Shown piece after piece: positions 11,133 through 21,803 of a DNA stretch of 64,000 nucleotides (position 1 is its first letter; every line of letters starts with the position of its first letter). The stretch covers positions 38,071,001 through 38,135,000 of the forward strand of contig NC_086028.1 of assembly GCF_036323735.1 (NCBI RefSeq), written 5' to 3'. The notes beneath the pieces are model-generated. The model saw nothing but the letters and a program-made list of their open reading frames with translations. It did no database searches and was not told the origin of the DNA. This DNA comes from Rattus norvegicus (lineage: Eukaryota > Chordata > Mammalia > Rodentia > Muridae). The translations under genes and the position numbers were made by a program.

Positions 11133-11507
11133 CAGGATCAATGTCATAAGTTAATGTGTACCCAAGGAATGTACTCAAGGACTACACTCCAGGCACATTG
11201 TGCTTACTACTCCCTCGTGGACTTTGATGGTGTTGCTGGTCTGGACCCTTAAACCCATCTTATCAGAAATCAGCATTGTCCTACCTTGCCTCTGAAAGCC
11301 ACGTGAATCCATGAAGGAGACCAGGAACCTTGCCACACTTTAAAGATAACTCAGCAAGCTGGGAATGTAACCGTGGGAGCATTATGACATCCTGGGTTCA
11401 ATTTCCAGAACCAAGAAAAATTTCCTAAAATAGCTCAGTGAGATGGTTATCATCAAAATGGGATTCTAATAAAGTCTTCAGAAGTAATGTTTTTTTAAAA
11501 GATTTTT

Positions 11508-11604
11508 GGGGTTGAGGATTTAGCTCAGTGGTAGAGCGCTTGCCTAGGAAGCACAAGGCCCTGGGTTCGGTCCCCAGCTCCGAAAAAAAGAACCAAAAAA
11601 AAAA
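11508..11604 (+). mobile_element. ID SINE at the edge of an antisense B2
   Basis: Sense ID with 'gttgaggattt' variant and AAAGAACC tail. TSD AAAAGATTTTT at 11497-11507 and 11605-11615 consists of the B2 tail sequence. Confidence 0.92.
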
Positions 11605-11609
11605 AAAAG

Positions 11610-11780
11610 ATTTTTATTTTATGTATATGAGTGCTCTAGCTGTATGTACACTTGCATGCCAAAAGGGCATCAGGTCCCCATGACAGATGGTTGTGAGCCA
11701 CCATGTGGTTGCTGGGAATGGAACTCAGGACCTCTGGAAGGACAGACAGTGCTCTTAACCACTGAGCCATCTCTCCAGCC
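11610..11780 (-). mobile_element. B2 SINE
   Basis: Antisense B2: 'gatggttgtgagccaccatg', 'gttgctgggaatggaactca', 'ccatctctccagccc' end. Confidence 0.9.
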
Positions 11781-14139
11781 CTAGAAGTGATGTTGACCTC
11801 TGAGCTTTTTCTAGGCAAAAACTACTGACCTGTTGTGTACAGGAAATTAGGTATTGCCTTTTATGGGAAGAGACTTAAACAGACTGTCTACAGTGTTTCA
11901 GTCCCCATCAGTCTGCACCTCCAGCTTAGTAAAGACCTGGTTATGAAGAACTCAAACTCCACCCTTAGGTTTTTGTTTTTAAAAACATGTGAGGGAGGGG
12001 GTAGCAGAAACTCTTAAGTTGGTGTCATTACAGCTTAGGTACTGAAAACACCAAATGAATCGTGTAGTTAGGGCTTTGGCTGAGCACTCCTAGCAGCCTC
12101 AGGGCAGCAGATGGTAGACTGAGTCTAAAACCCAAACACTGACTTCAGTAGGAATGAGTCCCTGTAGGTTCCTAGATTAACACTTACTGTATCGAATGTG
12201 CGGAGTTGTGGGTACTAAACAAGACCTTTGATTTGGGGAACATCTTACCACATAGCCCAGGCTAGCCCAGTTTATAGTCCTGCCACAGTCTTGGAAATGG
12301 ACCACCACACTCGGCCATGGGAATTTTAAAAATTTTGAGAGGGAAAGCTGAATTTGAAGTCAGGATATGCATAGGAGCTTAGATCTCTGTATGACTATAA
12401 GAAACCACCCACACAAACAAAAAAGTTGCAAATAGATTTCTCTCTCCCTGGTCTGATATCTCACATAACCCTTCCCAAAGCTGTTCTCATCTTCACGATT
12501 GGACATTTGGACAAAAGTCTACATTTTGTTTATTTATCCCAGGCAGAAAAAGAGGAACTGCCAGAGTGCTGAAGGGAGCAGGGTGGTCACCAATTTAAGC
12601 AAAGCTAATGTTCTTCTTGCCAAGGGAGAATTGCGGCAGATGTCAGAGCTGGGGTAGGTTGGGATTTAACTGCAATGATCTGGGGGACTCCTCAGCACAA
12701 GGAGTCAATGAGTAAAGTCACGTTGTGGTGACAATGCACCTTTAATCCCAGCCCTTGAGAGGCAGAGGCAGGTGGATTTCCAGGTTCAAGGATAGGCTGA
12801 GTAGACCTGCCTGCCAGACATAAGCAGTAAGTCCTACCAGTTTAGAAGGCTAAATGGGAACTTGTGCAGAGTTGGGGAGAGGCTGTGTGGTGACCCAGTG
12901 AGCATTGAGTAAGAACACAGATGTGACTAGGTAAGCAAAACCGAACAACGTGATGTCCTAGAACCAGGTCTGTGGGCTCAGTGCCGGCCTCTCCCTCACC
13001 AGGACTCAGATGTGCAACTCATCCGAAAGATGAGCTCTTCATCCTCTCTTCTTTTGCTGCCTTCCTTTGCCCTGAGCAAAAGCAAAATAGCCTTTTGTGT
13101 CACTCCTTAAGTTCATCATAGCCCAGTCAGGGGAAAGAGCCTGAAGCCCCATGGCCTTTGCACAGGGAAAAGATCATTCACGCTCATGGGCACCGCACTG
13201 TCCCAAGGCCTCCAGATTCAAACCATCCGCAGGCCAGCCCTCCTCCCAAAGAAATGACGTGTTAGGGGCAAGTTATGCAACATCTCAACAAAACCTGTAT
13301 TTAAAGGAAATGTGGAAGCTACACTATACCCAAAATTTAAACTACCCATCTGTTCTCTCCTATCCTCTAAATGAAGAGCTATGAGCTCCTTCCTCACAGG
13401 CCTCAGCTGCTCTAGTTCCAACCATAACACAAGGACTCTTGACTGGAAGGCAGAAGCTGTGTGCTGCAAAGTATATCTGACCATCTGACCGCCCTTCCTG
13501 TCTTTAGCTTCAGTCTTTTGCTCTCATGTGAGATGAGAGTAGGCCTCAGGCCTCGTGGACACATTTTGGGATTCAAATGATTAATTTACACGAAGAGAGA
13601 GACTAACAGGTTTGCTAGCAAGAGCTTGCTCACACCAGGTACAACCTCAGAGAAAAGTGCAGGAAAAAGGAGAAAGGGGAGACACAGTGAGTAGCTGTCT
13701 GAATGACTTCCAGGACTTCCGGGTGGGGAGGAGATCATTAGGACTGGGCAGTAATGGGACACTTCAGTGTCATCCCAGAGCAAGAGGTGTCTATAAAAGG
13801 GTGGAAGACTTTGAAATGGAGAAATGTTTCCAGGTAACATTTCAACAAAGGGTCAAAGTGTATTTGCTTTTTGGTTGGAACTGGCAGGTGTCTGGGCCTG
13901 TACTATGTAGGCCTACCTATGTTCTAACTACAGTACTAGCAGGATGGAGAGAGCTCTCTTTCCCAGATTGCAGCCCATAGGGGAAAGGCATCTGGGGACA
14001 GGAACATAGGCCTTGCCAAGAGTTAAATGGAGCAAATGGTTGCATCACAGGGAATGAAAGAGGGCTGGAAGTTGTGGGTATTGGAGACATGGGACCATAG
14101 CAACGGTCTTTCCTTCCTTAAAAGGCTTGACTCAAGGAG
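11781..14139. other. Intergenic Leap2-Uqcrq, mostly unique sequence
   Basis: Contains an antisense B1 fragment (about 12228-12320) and a sense B1 (about 12715-12830). The rest is low-repeat unique sequence. Several 60-120 codon ORFs at 13151-13980 show no recognisable domain, no splice context and overlap in both strands; I see no gene. Confidence 0.6.
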
Positions 14140-14257
14140 ATAGGGGAAAGTACTTGTCACACAAACAGGAGGACCTAAGTTCAGATCACCAACACCCATG
14201 CTGGCACCCATGTAACAAGCCAGGAGTGCCAGCATGTCTGCAATCCTAGGGCGCCCC

Positions 14258-14287
14258 TGTCTCTCTGTCTCTCTCTCTCTCTGTCTC

Positions 14288-14324
<37 letters not shown>

Positions 14325-14411
14325 GTCTCTGTCTCTCTCTCTGTCTCTGTCTCTGTCTCTGTCTCTCTCTCTGTCTCTGTCTCTCTCTCTCTCTGTCTCT
14401 CTCTCTGTCTC

Positions 14412-14464
<53 letters not shown>
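14258..14464. repeat. (CT)n / (CTGTCT)n polypyrimidine tract
   Basis: About 207 bp of almost pure CT dinucleotides with scattered G giving CTGTCT units, becoming pure CT at the 3' end. It sits between a B4-like fragment (about 14140-14250) and a sense B2-type fragment (about 14465-14635), probably grown from a SINE tail. Confidence 0.97.
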
Positions 14465-14465
<1 letters not shown>

Positions 14466-14635
14466 GGGGGGGACGAGTGAGCACTGGCTCCTCTTCCAGA
14501 GGACCCATGTTCAACTCCCAGCACCCGCATGGCAGCTCACAGCTGTCTGTAGCTCCAGTTCCAGGGGATCTGACACCCTCATATAAACATACGTGCATGC
14601 AAAACACCAATGGACATAAAGAAGTTTTAAAAATG
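14465..14635 (+). mobile_element. B2/B3-type SINE, 5' truncated
   Basis: 'gagcactggctcctcttcca', 'aactcccagcacccgcatgg', 'ctgtctgtagctccagttcc' and a tail 'gacataaagaagttttaaaa'. Its expected head is replaced by the CT tract. Confidence 0.75.
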
Positions 14636-14844
14636 TACCCTTTAAATAAAAAGAGCAAGTCCCTAAAGTAGTCCCAGGTCCTGCATCACATAAAGTCAGA
14701 GTCACTGGACACCTGGCACACAGCTCAGACCCCTGCTCTAAGCTCAAAGGGGCAGAGTCTGTGAGGGACAGGCTCAAAATAGCCTTAACAATGTCAGCCA
14801 TGAGCAGGGCCTCTGAACATCAAAGCCTTACAAGAGGATAATCT

Positions 14845-15040
14845 CAACAGAGTCCCAATGGCCGGGGGGCTGGCACTGCAGTGACAGTGCCATCCAAGCC
14901 GAGCCGCCCAAGTTTGATCCCTGTAATTCAGATAAAGGTGGAAGGACAGAACTGACCTCACAAAGTTGTCCTCTGACCTCCCCATGCACACCGTGGCATA
15001 TGTGTACACACAATAATATATATCTTTAAAAGGTCCGACT
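14845..15040 (+). mobile_element. B4-like SINE remnant
   Basis: 'tttgatccctgtaattcaga', 'cctcacaaagttgtcctctg' and 'acaataatatatatctttaa' resemble the 3' half of rodent B4-type SINEs; diverged. Confidence 0.5.
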
Positions 15041-15116
15041 AAGAGACTCATCTTCTGCTCTGGGCTAAGGAAACTTTAGTTTTCTGAGCTGCAGTGTCCA
15101 AAGTCAAGATGGATGT

Positions 15117-15156
15117 AGCTATGCAGCTGTGCAGCTATGCAGCTATGCAGCTATGC
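15117..15156. repeat. 8-bp tandem repeat AGCTATGC x5
   Basis: Five head-to-tail octamers, the second with one substitution (AGCTGTGC). Confidence 0.9.
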
Positions 15157-15189
15157 CTCTACCTCCTTGGAACTTGCAGCTGACTTCAG

Positions 15190-15385
15190 GTTTCTTGGGT
15201 TTTTTTTGTTTTTTGTTTTTTTTTTTTTTTGGCTTGAGACAGGGTTTCTCTGTGTAATAACCCTGGCTGTCCTGGAACTCTCTCTCTAGACCAGGCTGGC
15301 CTCAAACTTAGAGTTCCACCTGCCCACATGCCTCTGTCTCCCGAGTGCTGGGATTAAAGGAATACACCACCACCACCAATCTAGC
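15190..15385 (-). mobile_element. B1 SINE
   Basis: T-rich leader, 'gacagggtttctctgtgtaa', 'agaccaggctggcctcaaac', 'gagtgctgggattaaaggaa'. A CAC triplet run marks its distal end. Confidence 0.9.
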
Positions 15386-15573
15386 TATTTCAGATTCTGA
15401 CTCATGTGCTTTGAGACCATTCAGAATAAATCTGAACAGAGCCATATGGACTGGGTATGGTGTTCAGCCCTGGGGTCACTCATTTCACCATGCCCACTGC
15501 AGCTAACTCCCGCCTTTTCTGTTGATACAGTTCATAGATAAGACATTTAAGGCTGCAGAAGTTAAGAGTTTAA

Positions 15574-15780
15574 GGCAGTGGTTCTCACCCTGTGGGTCAC
15601 AATCCCATTGGAGATTGAACGACCCTTCCACAGGGGTCACCAAAGACCATCTGAAAACATTTCCATTATAACAGTAGTAAAACTAATTATGAAGTAGCAG
15701 CAAAAATAATTTTATGGTTGGGGTCAGCACCACATGAAGAACTGTATTAAAGGCTTGCATCAGGGAGGTTGCAAACCACC
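15574..15780 (+). mobile_element. URR1-like non-autonomous DNA transposon (hAT-Charlie type)
   Basis: Starts 'cagtggttctcaccctgtgg', carries the typical 'aaaataattttatggttggg' block and ends 'ggaggttgcaaaccaccc', a decayed inverted copy of the start. I recall this as the rodent URR1 family; the name needs a library search. Confidence 0.6.
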
Positions 15781-16730
15781 CTTTTAAGGATATGGGTGTA
15801 TGACTGTCAGACACAGCCATTTCCCATCCTGCCTCACAGTCTAAGCAACTGTTGGAAGTAATTTGTCCTCTTCTGAGAACTTTTGGTACTAGCCAGCCAT
15901 CATCAGGCAAGAGTCTGAGTCAGATGTTGGATTGTCAGTTGCTACAGTCTGCAATGTTCTTAAGCCAAATGACAGGGCCAGCTCAGGACTGCCAACCTAT
16001 CATCTCCAGAAACTAGGAGACATCCAAAGGCTCTAGAGCAGGCAGTATACTTCTTCCATAAAGGGATACATCTTCCCAGCCTCTGTGGGCCACATATGAC
16101 TAAAAGCCACTGTTGGATTGGCTCCAGGACAGAAAACCAACCATGGTTCGCTGTGACTGTAGCAGCCATGGGGTTGTCTCATGTTCTCCTTTCAAAGATG
16201 AAGTTCCTTAGGCTAAAGAAGGCAGTATAGCTTGGTTTTAAGAGCACACACTGGTACCTGGCTCTACCAACTCTCTGTCATATGATTCTGGGCAAAGTAC
16301 TTAAGCTAGGATTCCTCATCAGCAAAGGGATTAGAATGCTTACTTCAAAGGCTACCGTGAGGTAAGAGTTCATTAGTGTCTATAAAGTACACCTGACACA
16401 CTAATTAGTGTCATTCCCTAGCCCTTATGGTTGTAATGGGAGCAGAGGGTTGGGAACCTCACTCCAGGTTCCATGCCACTCACAGTTACCCCTGACCCCC
16501 TTCAGGACATGCTAAGAAAGGGACTGTCATGAACTTGAATATTACCAGTCACATTAGGGACTCTGCTTATAAAACAAAACAAAACAAAGTTGTGCTAGGC
16601 ATGGTGCTGAGAACCATGACTTAGGAGACAGGCAGGCAGGTATCTTAGCAGATCTAGGCCAGTCAGGGACACACAGTGAGACCTTGTCTCAAATAAGCAC
16701 ACAAAGTCACAAAGGGAAGTCCATAAGTAG

Positions 16731-16736
16731 TTTATT
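16731..16736 (-). terminator. Uqcrq: Uqcrq polyadenylation signal
   Basis: TTTATT on plus is AATAAA on minus, 82 bases after the Uqcrq stop, giving the short 3'UTR expected for this housekeeping mRNA. A B1-like remnant (about 16600-16690) lies just beyond the cleavage region. Confidence 0.85.
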
Positions 16737-16817
16737 GTCTTCAAGACTACAGTGTGGCTTCCTCTCCCGGAGCAGGGTCTTTCAAAGGCAGGGGACTGTC
16801 ATCCAGGTGCAGGCTGC

Positions 16818-18860
16818 TCACTTGTCATTCTCGTACTTAGCTGGATTCTTCCGTTTGGACTGCGCAAACTCCTGGTTGCCCCATGTGTAGATCAGATAGA
16901 ACAGTACAAATGCTGCAGGAATCAAGAGTAAGTTGTGAGTACACTCATTCTCTCAGCAACTTTTTAAAAATTTCCATTTTATTATTGTGTGTGTGTGTGT
17001 GTGCGCGTGCGCGCATGTATGATTGTGCACCACATATGTGTGTGGTGCCCTGGGGGCCAGAAGATGCTGGATGCCCTGGAACTGGAGTTATAGATGGTTG
17101 TGAGTACACCAATAGGTATGCTAGAAATCACACCTGGGTCATCTACATGAACAAGTGCATGCACCGTCTCTCCAGCTACCGGGTCCTTTTATTTATTTTT
17201 AAAGACTTATTTACTATATATGAGTACACTGTAGCTCTCTTCCACACACCAGAAGAGGATATCGGATGCCCATTACAGATGGTTGTGAGCCACCATGTGG
17301 TTGCTGGGAATTGAACTCAGGACCTCTGGAAGAGCAGTCAGTGCTCTTAACCGCTGAGCCATCTCTCCAGCCCCTCCCCCTTTTTATTTTTTGATATGGT
17401 CTCATTATGTAGACAGACTGGCCTCAAACAAGGGATCCACCCACCTCTGTCATGTGCCATATCCTTATGTCTGACTTTCAACAAATTCTGCCCGTTATTC
17501 TATTGTCCCTAGCTTATAACTTTTTGTTTGGCTTTGGAGAAAGGGTTTTTCTGTGTAGCCCTGGCTGTCCTTGAACTCAGGGATCTGCCTGCCTCTGGCT
17601 CCTGAGCATTGGGATTAAAGGCACACATGCCTGGCCTTTGCTTTTCATATTTTATTTTATGAGTGTTTCACCTGAATGTATGGTTGTACAACTGTGTGCA
17701 TGCCCTGTGCTGTGACTCAGGACAAACCGAGGTGACTAAGGTAATCCCTTAGGACACTGAAGTCACAGATGGTTGTAAGCCACCATATGGGTGCTGGGAA
17801 CAGAATCCAGATCCTCTAAAAGAGCAGAAAAGGCTTTGAACTGTCAAGCCATCCTCAGCCCTAAGATTCTGTTGCTGTTTTGAGACAGGCTCTCAGTATA
17901 AGGCCCTTGCTGGCCCAGAACTCCCTACGTAGACCAGGTTGGCCTCAAAGTACATTGAACCACCTGCTTCTGCCTCAGGATCACTGGAATTAAATGCAAG
18001 CACTATTATGACCAGAATCCACTTTTAATAAGAAGTTCAAAATGGTTATATTAAACAACCATTTTAGAAGCAACCCAAACAAAGACATCAACCCAGGAAG
18101 ATTTAGCCCTCACATTCCCTAGTCTCTCTCCTACTTAATACCAAATAAAAAATACCATGAAATTCACCTAAAATAAACTTCACTATTTTAAAAAAAAAAG
18201 TACATTTTCAGTTGCTGTGCTTGGGCCTGCCTACAATCCCAGCCACCAGTCCTAAGGACAAGGCAGTAAAATCTTAAGTTTGAGGCCAGCCTGGCTTCTA
18301 CAGCAAGATCGAACCTCAGCCTCTCCATCAAATTTAAGTGCACCTTCCACGGGTTCTTGACATATTCACAACGCCATGAAACCGTCAGCAAAAGAGGCCG
18401 CATATCTGGGGTTGGGGATTTGGCTCAGTGGTAGAGCGCTTGCCTAGGAAGTGCAAGGTCCTGGGTTCGATCCCCAGCCCCGAAAAAAAAAAAAAAGAAA
18501 AAAAAAAAGGCCGCATATCTAACACAAGACATTGATTGCATCAGCCTTTCGTCATTGATAGTGGACAGAGATGACCTCAGAGGGAGACGTTGGAGTCACC
18601 CAAGTGACCTTAGGCCAGTCATTTCGATACGATAAGAACTCCATGTCTGTCGAAGATGTTGGTAAGAAAGGTGCGCGCGGCCGTACCCCACCCGCCCCGC
18701 ACTCACGCGGCGCCACGCGCAGGATGCGCTCGCGAGTGCGGCGCAGCACGTTGGGGATGCCTTTGCTGAAATAGTGCGGGAAGGCGCGCTGCTCAAAGGG
18801 CGACAAGCTGTAGGAGATCACATGCCGTATCCGCGTCAGGTTCCCAAACTCGCGGCCCAT
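16818..18860 (-). CDS. Uqcrq: UQCRQ, cytochrome b-c1 complex subunit 8
   Basis: Complete gene for subunit VIII (QP-C, 9.5 kDa) of mitochondrial respiratory complex III, a nuclear-encoded inner-membrane subunit near cytochrome b. Coding exons are 18860-18707 (154 nt) and 16912-16818 (95 nt), giving 82 aa, the family's normal length. The protein starts MGREFGNLTRIRHVISYSLS. It has a matrix-facing N-terminal segment, one membrane helix around FVLFYLIYTWG (residues 53-63) and a charged tail ending KRKNPAKYENDK. The donor is CCGC|GTGAGT and the acceptor CCTGCAG|CATTTG; the split codon gives Pro52. The ATG sits in an ideal Kozak context, GCCGCCACCATGG. A CCTCAG acceptor 13 bases upstream of the ATG suggests a spliced non-coding first exon. 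The 1.8-kb intron is filled with B1, B2, B3 and one ID. Confidence 0.97.
16955..18010 (-). repeat. SINE cluster in Uqcrq intron
   Basis: Antisense (plus-strand numbering) B3 with a GT/GC run (about 16955-17180), B2 (about 17200-17374, ends ccatctctccagcccc), B1 pieces (about 17390-17460 and 17530-17635), B3 (about 17638-17865) and B1 (about 17870-18010). They lie in the same sense as Uqcrq. A sense B1 fragment follows at about 18205-18310. Confidence 0.8.
18408..18507 (+). mobile_element. ID SINE in Uqcrq intron
   Basis: Sense ID body with A/G tail. TSD AGGCCGCATATCT at 18395-18407 and 18508-18520. It is antisense to Uqcrq and about 200 bp from the first coding exon's donor. Confidence 0.95.
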
Positions 18861-19060
18861 GGTGGCGGCGGCCCTGAGGACAGAAGATAGGTGCGTGGCT
18901 CAGTCTCGCAAAAAACTCCCACTGCCCACGACCACGACCCTCTGTACCCAGTCACCTCTACCTCCACAGCGCTGAGCCCGGCTTTGCACGTCACTTCCGG
19001 GAGGAGCGGAAGCCGACCCTGGAGATCGTGAAGTCATTTCCGGGAGCTACCATTTTTCTT
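18861..19060 (-). promoter_or_regulatory. Uqcrq: Uqcrq CpG promoter with ETS cores
   Basis: CpG-rich, TATA-less stretch upstream of the first coding exon. Three GGAA cores lie within 52 bp: ACTTCCGG at 18993-19000, CGGAAG at 19007-19012 and ATTTCCGGG at 19036-19044, followed by a CCATTTTT element that could be YY1-like. Clustered ETS (GABP/NRF-2) sites are typical of nuclear genes for respiratory-chain subunits. The first exon probably lies near 18960-18990. Binding is inference. Confidence 0.6.
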
Positions 19061-19104
19061 CTATCTTGAGGAGGAGATGCAAAAAGAAATGCGAGTTGAC
19101 CTCG

Positions 19105-19415
19105 GTGGGCGCGGCCTGACCTTCCGCGGGTGCGGAACTGACCCAAGGAGAGACATGTGGGTGGGGCCTACAGAGGTGCCTGTGGGCTTAAGGGAGCGTG
19201 GTGGACCTCAAGGAGAGGGTGTTGTTGCTAAGGGGCGGAGCTTGAAGAGGAATGGGGGCCTGGTGGGTGAATGTACTGAGCTTTTGGGAGCAAGTGGGCG
19301 GGGCCTAAGCCCCTAGGGATCTTAGTTGGATACGCTCGTAAGGTCCTTGTCTAGAGGGCGCAGGGGCGGTGCCTTATAGGTGCATGGGGCGTGGATTAGG
19401 ATGATGGGCGGGGCT
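19105..19415. promoter_or_regulatory. GC-box cluster between Uqcrq and Gdf9
   Basis: At least six GC/CACC-type boxes: 19105-19116, 19157-19168, 19232-19241, 19294-19305, 19363-19373 and 19406-19415, with cores such as GTGGGCGGGGCC. All have the G-rich strand on plus. They may be Sp/KLF sites of the Uqcrq CpG island, or of an upstream Gdf9 start in a divergent arrangement. Confidence 0.5.
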
Positions 19416-20148
19416 TAGGAGCTTCTGGCCGTTCCAAGAGGCTGTCCTTTCTGCTCAGTACTAGGCCTTTGAATAACAGAGCGGGGAGCTGCTATTAAAA
19501 AAAAAAAAAAAAAAAAAAAAGACTTGTTCTCCTAGTTCTGCTGTTCCTAAGCCTCGCAAGGTATATGTGGTCCCCGTAACCAAAAGGGGGCTGGGCTGTT
19601 ATCAGTCCCTCACTGACCGCAGTACAAAATTAGGGAGATGGATCTAGAGCTTCAGTATACACTGCCTAGCAAGCCACTAGCAGGCTGTAGACTTGTCCAA
19701 GATGTGATGTAAAGGTTTCTCCTAGTTCAGTCATGAGTCTGACAGTTGTCAGCTGTGGATAGAGGTGGTAGGAGCCAAGGAGAAAGTTGTGGGTTTGGGA
19801 TGAGTGTGTCATCAAGCCCAGACGCCACTCTCTAAGGAGCTGTTGTGTTTTCCCTAAAGTGCATTCTCTTAACTGATCTTATCCTGTGGGACTCACCGAC
19901 CTTTCTCCTCCTCTCAGTGGCTGTAAATGGGATAAATAATTTGGCAATCAAACTGGGGCAGTTTGTCAGTGAGTTTAGGTTTTGCGAGAGTAGTTCGGAT
20001 TTAACAATCTGGTGTTGGGCAAACTGATTTTTTTTTCTGTGTTATTAGTGTGTTTTGACTTTCTCCCAAGAGATAGTCTCCTTCCAAGAGGCACTAGATA
20101 GCCTCTCCTTTCATGGCGCACCTGCATGTGCGTCCATGAGCACATGTG

Positions 20149-20151
<3 letters not shown>

Positions 20152-20185
<34 letters not shown>
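20152..20185. repeat. (CA)17 microsatellite
   Basis: Uninterrupted ACACAC run of 34 bp. Confidence 0.97.
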
Positions 20186-20187
<2 letters not shown>

Positions 20188-20640
20188 TTTTCCTTAAACA
20201 TTGTCTAGCTTGATCTCACCTCCAAGTCAGTAACATAAATACTTTAATCAAAGACTAAAACACTGTTGTGATTTCTGCCATCTGGGTGGTTGGTTAAAAA
20301 ATAAATAAGGTGTTTACTTGATAACACTTGCTAATGTCTCAAAACTTTTCAACCAGAGTATGGTCAAGTGAATTGTAGACCAAAACAAGGGCATTAGGCT
20401 ATTGTACTTTCGTTACATTTTAAAATGTGTATTTGTATTTGGTATGCAAGGGCTAAGGGTGTAGGTCAGAAGGCAATCTGTAGGAGTCTCTTCTCCCCTC
20501 TTACCATAAGGATCACACGAGTTGAATTCAGGCCTTTAGGACTGAACTTTCTGGTCATTAGGCTTGGTGGCAAGTTGCTATCTTGCCATCCCAGCTAGAT
20601 AGTGTGGATTTTCATAAAAAGATTTGTTTATTTTCATTTT

Positions 20641-20817
20641 TTTAAAGATTTATTTATTATATATATATACACTGTCACTGTCCTCCGACACACCAGAAGA
20701 GAGCATCAAATCTCATTACAGATGGTTGTGAGCCACCATGTGGTTGCTGGGATTTGAACTCATGACCTCTGGAAGAGCAGTCAGTGCTCTTAACCGCTGA
20801 GCCATCTCTCCAGCCCC
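20641..20817 (-). mobile_element. B2 SINE, first of two at one target site
   Basis: Antisense B2 with ATTTATTTATTATATATA tail and 'gccatctctccagcccc' end. Flanked by TTATTTTCATTTT at 20628-20640 and 20818-20830. Confidence 0.93.
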
Positions 20818-20830
20818 TTATTTTCATTTT

Positions 20831-21012
20831 AAAGATTTATTTATTCATTTATTATATATAAGTACACTGTAGCTGTCTTCAGACACACCAGAAGAGGGCA
20901 TCGGGTCTCCTTACAGATGGTTGTGAGCCACCATGTGGTTGCTGGGAATTGAACTCAGGACCTCTGGAAGAGCAGTCGGGTGCTCTTAACCGCTGAGCCA
21001 TCTCTCTAGCCC
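20831..21012 (-). mobile_element. B2 SINE, second of two at one target site
   Basis: Antisense B2 differing from its neighbour at several positions (for example a 'gcatcgggtctcc' block). Flanked by TTATTTTCATTTT at 20818-20830 and 21013-21025. The three direct copies mean two insertions into the same target. Confidence 0.93.
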
Positions 21013-21063
21013 TTATTTTCATTTTATAATGGGTGTTTTGCATCCCTAAGGATGCCAGAGAGA

Positions 21064-21803
21064 CCCTCGGATCCCGGCCCACAGCAGCTCTCTGCTCCCA
21101 AACCCCGTGGGAGAGAGACCTCACCGCCTGATCAGGTGGGCACTCCTGAGGCTGCAGAGCGGAGGAGACCACCAACACTGCCCACCCCTGCCCACATCCC
21201 TGGCCCAAGAGGCAACTGTATAAGGCCTCTGCGTTCCCGTAGGGGAGGGCCCAGGAGCGGCAGGACCCCTGCCCCTGAGACACCGCCGGAACCTGAAGGA
21301 AACAGACCGGATAAACAGTTCTCTGCACCCAAATCCCGTGGGAGGGAGAGCTGAACCTTCAGAGAGGCAGACACGCCTGGGAGACCAGAGGAGGCTGCAC
21401 TCTGTGCACGTCCAGACGCCAGAGGAGAACACCAAGCGTCAGCTGGAGCCCTGGTGCGCAGAGGCTCCCGGAAAGAGCAGCGCAGATCTTCCCAGTTGCT
21501 GCCGCCGCGGAGAGAACTTGGACAGTGCCCCTCGAGGAGCAGACTTGAGCCTTGGAACCACAGGTGGGACCAACTTTTCCCCTGCAGGAAACCTGCCTGG
21601 TGAACTCAAGACACAGGCCCACAGGAACAGCTGAAGACCTGTAGAGAGGAAAAACTACACGCCCGAAAGCAGAACACTCTGTCCCCATAACTGGCTGAAA
21701 GAAAACAGGAAAACAGGTCTACAGCATGCCTGACACACAGGCTTATAGGACAGTCTAGCCACGGTCAGAAATAGCAGAACAAAGTAACACTAGAGATAAT
21801 CTG
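21064..21803 (+). promoter_or_regulatory. Rat-type L1 5'UTR
   Basis: GC-rich, CpG-containing 740 bp with an internal repeated block ('tcccgtgggaggga'-type, near 21090 and 21324, about 233 bp apart). It starts immediately after the TSD, so it is at or near full length. L1 5'UTRs hold the internal promoter; activity here is unknown. Confidence 0.8.

Noticed and set aside
13151..13980. Possible small gene between Leap2 and Uqcrq
   Set aside because: Overlapping ORFs in several frames, no splice signals fitting, no family recognised.
14023..14671. 145-211 codon ORFs of Arg/Glu or Ser/Leu repeats
   Set aside because: Pure translation of the CT tract; low complexity, mirrored on both strands.
21052..21354. 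100-codon Pro/Arg-rich plus-strand ORF
   Set aside because: It lies in the L1 5'UTR and even begins inside the TSD; GC-rich UTRs open by chance.
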